Of a stretch of DNA of 64,000 bases, positions 48,468-55,675 are shown piece by piece. Source of the DNA: CAKZLS01 sp963701445 (GTDB lineage Bacteria > Pseudomonadota > Alphaproteobacteria > Rhodospirillales > Defluviicoccaceae); NCBI GenBank assembly GCA_963701445.1, contig CAVPAM010000010.1, forward strand, positions 1 to 64,000. The letters are read 5' to 3'. The first letter of the stretch is position 1. Every line of letters begins with the position of its first letter. Both the position numbers and the translations under genes were made by a program. The notes below the pieces were generated by a model, which had not been told where the DNA came from, did not search any database, and saw only the letters and a list, made by a program, of their open reading frames with translations.

Positions 48468-50783
48468 ATGAGCGACTTAGATTTCGAGATCCGATCGTTT
48501 GACGGCACCGGGAACAACCAGGGGGTCGGAAAGGCAGGCTGGGGTTCGACCGGACAAACACTGGGCCGCCTCCTCGATCCGGTCTACGAAGACGGCGTCT
48601 CGTCGCTGGCGGGAGCCGATCGCGCCGACCCTCGTGATATCAGTAACATTGTTTTCGCGCAGGACGAACTGATCCACAACGCCGAGGGCTACAGCGAATT
48701 GTTCACGGTGTGGGGGCAGTTCGTGGATCACGACATCGATCTGACCCCGGACTCCTCCGGTGAACACGCGGATGTGGCCGTTCCCTCCGGCGATGAATGG
48801 TTCGACCCGATGGCGACGGGCGTCGTCTCGCTGTCGTTCCAGCGGTCGGGCTTTGTGGCCGGGACAGGCACCGACCCGGAAAACCCCCGCGAACATCCCA
48901 ACGTCATTACCTCTTTCATGGACGCTTCCATGGTTTATGGCAGCAACGCGGAGCGGGCGGCTGTTTTGCGCGCCGAAGGCGGCAAGATGAAGCTGAGCGA
49001 GGGTGGCCTTCTTCCTTTCAACGATCCGGGGGATCCGCTTCCCAATGGGGGGCCCAACGGTTCGACCTCGTTTATCGCGGGCGACGTCCGGGCCAACGAG
49101 AACGTGGCTCTGACCGCCATCCACAATGTGTTCGTACTTGAACACAATCTGTGGGTCGAGCGGCTCGCCGCCGACAATCCCGATGCCTCCGACGAGTGGC
49201 TCTACCAGAAAGCCAAGGCGTTCGTCGAGGCCGAGATCCAGCACATCACCTATACCGAGTACCTGCCCCTTCTGTTGGGCTCCGGGGCGGTGCCCGCGTA
49301 CGTCGGCTACGATCCCGACGTGGATCCCGGCATCACCACCGAGTTTTCCACGGCGGCTTTCCGGTTTGGTCACAGCATGGTCGCGCCGCTCATGCCGCGT
49401 CTCGAGGAAGACGGCGACACGATGTCTATTGGCGACCTCGATCTGAAGGACGCGTTCTTTGCACCCGGCCGGCTCGTCGATGGAGGCGGTATCGATCCGA
49501 TCCTTCGCGGTATCGCCGATATGAAGACGGAGGAACTGGACGCCCAGATCGTTGACGGTTTGCGCAACTTCCTGTTCGGTCCGCCCGGCGCCGGCGGGCT
49601 CGATCTGGCGAGCCTCAATATCCAGCGTGGCCGGGATCACGGGCTTCCCTCCTACAATGAGTACCGTGCCGCCCTTGTTGGCGAGAAGGCCAGCACGTTT
49701 TCCGACATCTCCAGCGATCCCTTGGTTCAGGCCCGGCTCGAGGCCGCATATGGAACCGTCGACAACGTCGACCTTTGGGTCGGCGGGCTTGCCGAGGACC
49801 ACCTGGACGGCGCCATCGTGGGGCCGGTATTCCATGCCATCCTCACGGACCAGTTCACGCGTATCCGCGATGGCGACTCCTTCTGGTACGAGAATGGCCG
49901 GTTTACCGATGAAGAGATGGTGGCCATCAAGTCCACGAGCCTGGCCGATATCATCGAGCGGACCACCGGAGTGGAGTATCTGCAGGACAGCGCGATGTTC
50001 GCCCATGACCGCCAAGGGGGAACGGACGGCGACGATGCTCTCACGGGAACCGCCGGGCGCGATTTACTCCTTGGTTTCGACGGCGACGATATCCTGGTCG
50101 GTTTGAGCGGAGACGATCAACTTATCGGCGGCCGCGGCAACGACCTGTTCTACGGCGGCGGCGGGAGGGACAAGATCGAGGGGGAGGACGGCCACGATGT
50201 CCTGTGGGGCAATGCGGGAGAGGATACGCTTCTTGGCGGCGAAGGAAACGACACCCTGCATGGCCAGGGCGGTGACGACGCCTTGGCGGGCGGCGCCGGC
50301 GATGACAGCCTCGTTGGCGGCGAGGGCGATGACCTGATCTGGGGCGGTTCCGGCGCGGACACTCTCGACGGCGGCGCCGGCGCCGATACGTTCGTGTACC
50401 ATCAGGACGACGTGGACCTGTTCGATTTCAGCAACACAATCGATTTGATCCGATCGTGGGACAGCGGGGACGTGATCAAACTGGTCGGGGGGCCGGAGTT
50501 CGCGCCCATCAAGATCCAGTGGGGCGCCATGTTTGGCGGTCCGATGTCGGACGACGTCCGCATCCTTCTCGCCAACGGTCAGAAGATCTATCTTGAGGAC
50601 GCGCTGCTCGACTCCGAGACGCCATGGCTGGATACGGGCGTGCCGAATCTCGAGTTTCAGGCCGGTATCGCCACCTACACGGATCCGCTGTCCTCGGGCC
50701 TCAATGCCGACGATTTCGAGCACATGGAGGTGGCGGAGATCTACGCGTCAGCCGAATTAGACGGCTTGGCCGCGTTGCTGTGA
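48468..50783 (+). CDS. Animal-type haem peroxidase with C-terminal RTX calcium-binding repeats
   Basis: 771 aa. Residues 1-500 are a peroxidasin-like haem peroxidase: distal His88 in VWGQFVDHDIDLTP, proximal His302 in FRFGHSMVAP, and NIQRGRDHGLPSYNEYRAAL further on. About 515-645 is a run of RTX nonapeptides (GG-x-G-x-D-x-[L/I]-x), for example GGEGNDTLHGQGGDDALAG, followed by ADTFVYH and a roughly 120-residue secretion tail. No Sec signal, so export through a type I system is expected; the ABC/HlyD pair at 32.9-36.0 kb is the obvious candidate. Relatives produce reactive halogen or oxygen species outside the cell. Convergent with the YcaO gene set. Confidence 0.92.
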   Translation: MSDLDFEIRSFDGTGNNQGVGKAGWGSTGQTLGRLLDPVYEDGVSSLAGADRADPRDISNIVFAQDELIHNAEGYSELFTVWGQFVDHDIDLTPDSSGEHADVAVPSGDEWFDPMATGVVSLSFQRSGFVAGTGTDPENPREHPNVITSFMDASMVYGSNAERAAVLRAEGGKMKLSEGGLLPFNDPGDPLPNGGPNGSTSFIAGDVRANENVALTAIHNVFVLEHNLWVERLAADNPDASDEWLYQKAKAFVEAEIQHITYTEYLPLLLGSGAVPAYVGYDPDVDPGITTEFSTAAFRFGHSMVAPLMPRLEEDGDTMSIGDLDLKDAFFAPGRLVDGGGIDPILRGIADMKTEELDAQIVDGLRNFLFGPPGAGGLDLASLNIQRGRDHGLPSYNEYRAALVGEKASTFSDISSDPLVQARLEAAYGTVDNVDLWVGGLAEDHLDGAIVGPVFHAILTDQFTRIRDGDSFWYENGRFTDEEMVAIKSTSLADIIERTTGVEYLQDSAMFAHDRQGGTDGDDALTGTAGRDLLLGFDGDDILVGLSGDDQLIGGRGNDLFYGGGGRDKIEGEDGHDVLWGNAGEDTLLGGEGNDTLHGQGGDDALAGGAGDDSLVGGEGDDLIWGGSGADTLDGGAGADTFVYHQDDVDLFDFSNTIDLIRSWDSGDVIKLVGGPEFAPIKIQWGAMFGGPMSDDVRILLANGQKIYLEDALLDSETPWLDTGVPNLEFQAGIATYTDPLSSGLNADDFEHMEVAEIYASAELDGLAALL

Positions 50784-50854
50784 TCCGGGCGGCGCGCGGC
50801 GAAGACTGTGATGGAGTGGGGGGCGCCGGGCGCGCCTCCCCAACGTGTGTACAC

Positions 50855-50880
50855 AAAAAAGCCTCCACGCGGGAGGCCTT
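50855..50880 (-). terminator. Rho-independent terminator of the YcaO/TfuA gene set
   Basis: Read on the minus strand: GCCTCC-CGCGT-GGAGGC followed by six T. It is 35 bases after the stop of the repeat protein. On the plus strand no T tract follows, so it serves the leftward genes. Confidence 0.85.
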
Positions 50881-50914
50881 CATGATCAATCGGTCCGGGC
50901 TTCGTCCGCTGGGA

Positions 50915-51661
50915 TTACTCTTCCCAATCTTCGTGCATTGAAGCCACCAGCGCCGCGCGGCTCGCCAAAGCGGCGCGCGATGTCAGTGCCGCCCGGGAGG
51001 TGAGCGCGGCCCGTCCGGTCATCGCCGCGCGGGAGGTCATCGCCGCCCTGCCGACCATGGCGGCTCGCGCCGTCAGGGCGGCGCGCGTGGTCATCGCCGC
51101 CCGCGAGGTCAGGGCTGCCCGCGGCGAGAGCGTCTTGACGCGGAGCGATCCCAATTCAGCTCCCGCGCAGACTTCCAAAGTGGATTTGTCGTCTTCTTCA
51201 AGCACCTCGAACGAGTCAAGGCTCGCGGGGATACAGTACACGCGGCCATCGGCGCCGCGAATGACGGTTGCGCCTTCCGGACCACCAACATCTCCAAAAA
51301 CATTCAGGTCGGTGTCCAGCAGATCGCTCAACGGGCCCAACAGGACGTCGAAGCGCACCGACTCATCGGTGGGGTGCGCGCTCCACATACGGAACTCGTC
51401 CTCGGGGAATGTTTTTTCGTACCGCTTGGGAGGATCCGTGCCGTCCCCATCCACCACGAAAATGGCAGGCCTGGGCAGCCTCTGCAGACCGCCCTGGATG
51501 GTGTATCCGTAGATATAGGCAAGTGTCGGATTCTCGACCCATTCTTTCACCCCGGACGCCAGCGCCGACTGGACGATGCTCAAACCCTCGATAGGCTTGC
51601 CGAAGAGTGTAAAGTCAAAAGGTTCGTGTAACGGTGTCGCCCGGGATTTGCCGCTTGACAT
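50915..51661 (-). CDS. Unknown protein with ten C-terminal RAA[L/M]xx hexapeptide repeats; candidate multi-core RiPP precursor
   Basis: 248 aa from ATG 51661 (MSSGKSRATPLHEPF), chosen because GGGAGGGGG lies five bases ahead; an ATG at 51676 would put that site inside the gene. Residues 1-180 match no family I know: a globular-looking part, then an acidic stretch (LDSFEVLEEDDKSTLEVC) after VIRGADGRVYCIP. The last 70 residues are ten hexapeptides in unbroken register, RAA then L or M, then T (7 of 10) V or A, then S, T, G or A, ending SMHEDWEE. Repeats hold ten Arg, no acidic residue and no Cys. Last gene after YcaO, TfuA and metallopeptidase genes, with a terminator behind it. A leader-plus-repeated-core precursor is my reading; a structural hexapeptide solenoid is the alternative. 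Confidence 0.7.
   Translation of the reverse strand: MSSGKSRATPLHEPFDFTLFGKPIEGLSIVQSALASGVKEWVENPTLAYIYGYTIQGGLQRLPRPAIFVVDGDGTDPPKRYEKTFPEDEFRMWSAHPTDESVRFDVLLGPLSDLLDTDLNVFGDVGGPEGATVIRGADGRVYCIPASLDSFEVLEEDDKSTLEVCAGAELGSLRVKTLSPRAALTSRAAMTTRAALTARAAMVGRAAMTSRAAMTGRAALTSRAALTSRAALASRAALVASMHEDWEE
50942..51121 (-). repeat. Ten tandem 18-bp repeats encoding RAA[L/M]xx
   Basis: 180 bp of tandem 18-bp units within the unknown protein gene. Units vary at many third positions (CGC, CGG and CGT-type Arg codons; GCC, GCG, GCT Ala) while the R-A-A-[L/M] core never changes. This indicates selection on the peptide rather than recent slippage. Confidence 0.9.
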
Positions 51662-51693
51662 GTTGCCCCCTCCCATCGTGGACGTTCATGACC

Positions 51694-51774
51694 TTACGTC
51701 AATTGGGTACGCTGTGAAAGATGTGCAATCGCCCAGGGGGCACGTTTTTCGATCGTTGCCGACCGAAACTTCAT
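51694..51774 (-). CDS. Possible 26-aa ORF coupled to the metallopeptidase stop
   Basis: ATG at 51774 overlaps the metallopeptidase stop (ATGA), with AGGGAAG a few bases ahead. The product starts MKFRSATIEKRAPWA and ends SQRTQLT, stopping at 51694. Overlap and ribosome site suggest translational coupling; the sequence has no known relative. It could be a small precursor or chance. Confidence 0.25.
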   Translation of the reverse strand: MKFRSATIEKRAPWAIAHLSQRTQLT

Positions 51775-53006
51775 GATCTTCCCTTGGTGAAGCCGTATCC
51801 GATCTCCCGCCACAGAAAACTATCCTTGATGATCTCTTGGTATTTCGAGCCGGTCAGGGCGCGGTCGGCGGAAAGAAACTTCACCGCGACGTTGGGAAAG
51901 CCGAGGTTGTGGGGACAGATGTGCTCCCAAGTGAGGGCCAGCCGCTCGCCGACAAAATCCCGGGCGTCGATCAGAGCCTGTTTAAACTCCGCCGCGCTGT
52001 CGCGATAGGCCGCGTCGAAACCGGCCTGGACCGCCATGGCGGTATGGGGATCTCCGGGCACCTGAAATGCCATGTCGGCCAATTCCCGCGTTATCACGGA
52101 CCGTTCCACGAGCATCTCCTGGAAGATCTCGACCAGGATGTCGAACATCGCTCCGGTCATCGGTTCGCCCATTTCATGGAGTTGCTTCTGGCTCAGCCGA
52201 TTCCACGGAATGGCGACATCGGCGACGTCACGCATTCTCTTGCCATGGCAGGCCTTGCGGATCTGTTCGCTGTCCGAGAGTTCGGCGATCCGATTCAGTT
52301 CGTTTTCGGCGCACAGATTGCCGCGGCAAACCTCCAGAAGACGATCGATGAAACTCGCGAAATGGAGCAGGGAAATGATCGCCACCATGTCGCTGGAGCT
52401 TTCGTGATACGCCTTGTATTCCGCCGTCAGCGTGTCGTCGGTCGGAATTCCGACCTCCGAGAACACAATCATGTGGCCGGCTTCGTGGGCCAAAACGTCG
52501 AAGTTCAGGCAGTACGGATGGGTCTTGCCGGTTTTGGCCTTGCCGTATCCCGTTTCCAGAAAACCGTACCCCGCGTGGGCGTTGTTCCACTCGACGAATG
52601 GAATCAATTCCAGCTTCTCCTGATGGTCGCCGAAGTACCACTGTATGCGGCGCCCGAAATACCCTTCCCAGATATCCAGCACCCGGCGGATGACGGCGTA
52701 CAGGTGCGCGGCGCCGAATTCGTGACTCTGTTCGTCGAGATAGTCGAAGTGGCCTTCGGCGTCCGGCGCCGGCCCCGGCCGGGTCGCGCCGCCATAGGGC
52801 GGCCAGCTCGAGTTGTCGTACGGCTTTTTGCGGACCGCGTCGATAACGATCATGCGCTCGTCGGATGGTCCCTGGGCGACGGTGCCGGCGGGCGGCGAAA
52901 GCCACACCAGCTCAGGTTTGTCAAAGCCCTCGAGAAACCGCGGTTGCGGAAAAACCTTGAACCGTGTTCCGCGTTCGCAAAGCTCTTTGTCTCGTGACAG
53001 AGGCAT
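51771..53006 (-). CDS. Zinc metallopeptidase of gluzincin type in the YcaO/TfuA gene set
   Basis: 411 aa, no signal peptide, so cytoplasmic. The zinc motif is HEAGH at residues 174-178 (NFDVLAHEAGHMIVFSEVG), and 24 residues on comes HESSSD, giving the third ligand Glu202 and Asp206 in the ExxxD arrangement of thermolysin-like gluzincins. The flanking YHESSSDMVAII helix fits that fold. Outside the catalytic core I recognise no family. A good ribosome site (GGGAGG) precedes ATG 53006. Position between TfuA and the repeat protein makes leader removal or core trimming an obvious hypothesis; not shown by sequence. Confidence 0.75.
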   Translation of the reverse strand: MPLSRDKELCERGTRFKVFPQPRFLEGFDKPELVWLSPPAGTVAQGPSDERMIVIDAVRKKPYDNSSWPPYGGATRPGPAPDAEGHFDYLDEQSHEFGAAHLYAVIRRVLDIWEGYFGRRIQWYFGDHQEKLELIPFVEWNNAHAGYGFLETGYGKAKTGKTHPYCLNFDVLAHEAGHMIVFSEVGIPTDDTLTAEYKAYHESSSDMVAIISLLHFASFIDRLLEVCRGNLCAENELNRIAELSDSEQIRKACHGKRMRDVADVAIPWNRLSQKQLHEMGEPMTGAMFDILVEIFQEMLVERSVITRELADMAFQVPGDPHTAMAVQAGFDAAYRDSAAEFKQALIDARDFVGERLALTWEHICPHNLGFPNVAVKFLSADRALTGSKYQEIIKDSFLWREIGYGFTKGRS

Positions 53007-53107
53007 GATCTCGGCCTCCCAATTTCATCGGCGTCGCGGCGAGACACGCCAATCCGTCCCGCTCCCGCCTCAAATGCCGCCCGTCATGGCCCGTTTCGGC
53101 GGCGATC

Positions 53108-54358
53108 TCAGAGCCCATGAACATAAAGATACTCGCCGGCGAGTGCACGCAGGAACGTAAGCGCGTCCTCAAAGTCCAGGCGCCGTGCCCATGCCGTGGG
53201 ATCCGTTTCCCCGTCGTGTTCGAAACGCGCCCCGAACCAGGCCGTCAATTCCTCCGGCGTCATATCGGTATCGTTGATATCCGGTGGAAACATGTCCAGC
53301 GACGCCAGCCGGTCCCTCTTGGCCCGGGCGCGGGATGCGAGACGCTGATAATCACCGGTGTCGCGCAAGTGCGCCAGGATGATCGTGTCGGTCAGCGGCT
53401 CCATCAGAACGTGCGTCCGGGCACGCCGCGTTTCATCCCGGGCAAGGCGTCGGATGTGCCGGGCCATGGCTTCCGGCCCCGTACCGGTCTCGGGCGCGGC
53501 GCCCGATGGTGGACCGAGGGGATCGGGAAGGAGACCCAGCGCGCGCTGGCGCGCTTCCAGGTAAGGAGGGCCTTCAAGGCGCAATTCGGTCAGCACCATG
53601 GTCTCGACGGGATCCTCGGCCGCGGCGGTCAACAGATGCTCCCACATGGTGGTGCGCTCGAAGCGGAACCGCGCGTTGGGCGGGCCGGTGCCGGCATCCC
53701 GGATGTGACGGAGAAGCGCGACCGCGTCCTCCCGTTTCTGGTCGACCCGTCCCTCCGGTAGCCATGCGCGCAGGGATTCCAGCTCGTTCGGCGGAATCGC
53801 CGTGCCGGCGGCTTCCCTCAGCAATTTCGCGTAAGACCGGTCCTTGTAGAACGCGCCCTTGGCGATACCCACCAAGTCATCCCGCGTTTGCCGGCCGATG
53901 ACCCCGTCATCGGCGGCCCTGGCCAGGGTGCAGCGAATATTCACCATTGCTTCCGACGAGAGATATCCGCTCTCCGCCGGGCCATGGACGACCGCCACTT
54001 CGTCATCGTCCTCGAATGGCAGGTCGGTGTAGGGAGGCAAGACACCGTCGCGGTACGCCGCGAAAATCCGGCCGACCCCCACCATCCCGAATTGTTCAAG
54101 TTCGGAGGCGCGCAGCGCTCCCATGCTCGATGCACCGAACACCGGGATGCCCTCGGACAGGGCCCAGAGGATCTCCTTGTGCCAAACCGACGGGACATGC
54201 TCGAAGTAACCGTCGATGATGGCGATCGACGACGGGTCGCGGAAGGCCGCGACCCGCCAGACGTCCCCGTGCCGAACGGGAGGCAGGTATACCGCTTCGA
54301 GCACGGAACGGGCCGCGTCGACCGGTAATGTCGGTCCGAGGAAGACGTAGGCGGTCAT
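53108..54358 (-). CDS. TfuA-like protein (YcaO partner)
   Basis: 416 aa. Residues 1-220 are the TfuA core: VFLGPTLPVDAAR at the start, IIDGYFEHVPSVWHKEILWALSEGIPVFGASSMGALRASEL, and EVAVVHGP...LSSEAMVNIR. TfuA proteins accompany YcaO enzymes in thioamide-forming pathways (thioviridamide-type peptides; methyl-CoM reductase glycine) and are thought to deliver or release sulfide. A C-terminal extension of about 190 helical residues is longer than the minimal family. The ATG overlaps the ycaO stop by 4 bp (ATGA), so the two are translationally coupled. Confidence 0.88.
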   Translation of the reverse strand: MTAYVFLGPTLPVDAARSVLEAVYLPPVRHGDVWRVAAFRDPSSIAIIDGYFEHVPSVWHKEILWALSEGIPVFGASSMGALRASELEQFGMVGVGRIFAAYRDGVLPPYTDLPFEDDDEVAVVHGPAESGYLSSEAMVNIRCTLARAADDGVIGRQTRDDLVGIAKGAFYKDRSYAKLLREAAGTAIPPNELESLRAWLPEGRVDQKREDAVALLRHIRDAGTGPPNARFRFERTTMWEHLLTAAAEDPVETMVLTELRLEGPPYLEARQRALGLLPDPLGPPSGAAPETGTGPEAMARHIRRLARDETRRARTHVLMEPLTDTIILAHLRDTGDYQRLASRARAKRDRLASLDMFPPDINDTDMTPEELTAWFGARFEHDGETDPTAWARRLDFEDALTFLRALAGEYLYVHGL

Positions 54359-55626
54359 GCCCCGTCATCCAGCAAGGCCATGGCGCGCGGACCCGGAAGG
54401 TAGTCTCCCTTGTCCTCCTCCAGCGCCGCCTCGAGGCCCGGAATCACCACTCGCACCACCGGAAGCCGGAACGCGGGCTTCGTCAGGTTGACGACGGCCA
54501 CCTGGCGGATGCCCGCCGCTCGCATCCGCTTGACTTCTTCCGCCACGTCCTGCGCGAAAGTCTCCGCTTGCCATGTGGGGACCTCGTGAAAATGGCGGAC
54601 GGGCGGATGCGCTTCCAGAAGGGCGCGGCAATCCCCGAGCCGGCGGGCCCGTGTCGTGGGTTCGTAAAAGCGCGGGAGCAAATCGTCGCGGGCGCCGGAG
54701 ATGTAAGTGGTTCGCGCCTGCGCGGCTTCGCTCACGGCTCGAAGCAATGCGACCTCGCGGGCGGGATGACAGCCCGAACCGAACTCCGGATCGGCGTACC
54801 GATCCTGGCGCCCGACGAGGAGACACTGGAAGCAGGCAACGTCCACGTCGCTCGTCGTGTCCCAAACCTTGACGTCGATGTCGGCGGCTTCCAGTTGACG
54901 AAGCAGACTCCGGCATGCGGCGTCGTCGACGGTGTCCAGATCGATCGCGGTTAAGCGCCGCTCTTCTTCGTCCCGGAGTTTCCACAACGTCACGGCATCG
55001 CGCTCGATCACTTCGCAGATCCCGTGACTGATCGCCTCGAAAAGATGATTCCCGGACGCAAGCCCGTTCGTGTTCGCGACGAAACAACCGCTTCCCGCCG
55101 GCAACGGTAGTGTGTAGTTGGTGTGAACGGCCTCGTATGGGATCCACACGGGTGTTTCGGTCACGAGGTCCGTCCCCTCGATCCACAAGATCTGCCGCTG
55201 GTCGTGAAAACGGCCTCCCGTGGGCGAAGGCAAGCCGGAAACATCGATCATGGGATGGTTGTAGCGGAGTTCCTCGAGGCTTCCGAGTTTGAGCGGCAAC
55301 TGGATGGTTTCGCCGTGGTATGTTTCGATGGCCTCCATCACCCCCGACACTTTCGCCGAGTCGAGATCGAGGCCCTTGCCCTGGGATACGGCGATGGAAC
55401 GCGAGTTTGGCCGGCACACCATGACCACCGGCAAGCCGATCCGATCGAGCCCGGTGACGTTGGCAATGCGGGTAATACCCATCACCGGCATCAGCGGGCG
55501 GATTCGGGCGAGCGTCGCGGAAGGAGCGACGAGGCGGTGGGTGCCCAACCGATAGGACTTAGGCGCGTCCTCCGTGCCGAAGGCGTCAAGCACGGTTGCT
55601 CTCGGTTGGATAGAGATCTGGGGCAC
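54355..55626 (-). CDS. YcaO-domain protein, TfuA-associated type
   Basis: 423 aa, GTG start with GGGCGAGG ahead. YcaO ATP/Mg sites are visible: SQGKGLDLDSAKVSGVMEAIE at 81-101, GNHLFEAISHGICEVIERDA, and HPAREVALLRAVSEAAQAR. YcaO enzymes use ATP to activate a peptide-backbone amide, forming azolines, amidines or, with TfuA, thioamides. The C-terminus (VIPGLEAAL...YLPGPRAMALL) lacks the PxPxP tail of azoline-forming cyclodehydratases, and no E1-like or flavin dehydrogenase gene is near; both favour the TfuA/thioamide branch. Substrate is probably the repeat protein encoded three genes downstream. Confidence 0.92.
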   Translation of the reverse strand: MPQISIQPRATVLDAFGTEDAPKSYRLGTHRLVAPSATLARIRPLMPVMGITRIANVTGLDRIGLPVVMVCRPNSRSIAVSQGKGLDLDSAKVSGVMEAIETYHGETIQLPLKLGSLEELRYNHPMIDVSGLPSPTGGRFHDQRQILWIEGTDLVTETPVWIPYEAVHTNYTLPLPAGSGCFVANTNGLASGNHLFEAISHGICEVIERDAVTLWKLRDEEERRLTAIDLDTVDDAACRSLLRQLEAADIDVKVWDTTSDVDVACFQCLLVGRQDRYADPEFGSGCHPAREVALLRAVSEAAQARTTYISGARDDLLPRFYEPTTRARRLGDCRALLEAHPPVRHFHEVPTWQAETFAQDVAEEVKRMRAAGIRQVAVVNLTKPAFRLPVVRVVIPGLEAALEEDKGDYLPGPRAMALLDDGA

Positions 55627-55675
55627 GGTTGCCTCGCCCTTTTCCCGGTTCTCGACTCCTGAGGAACAGAACCCT

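Noticed and set aside
47999..50783. RTX repeats as a DNA-level tandem repeat or CRISPR
   Set aside because: The periodicity is explained by the nonapeptide calcium-binding code; there are no identical repeats with spacers.
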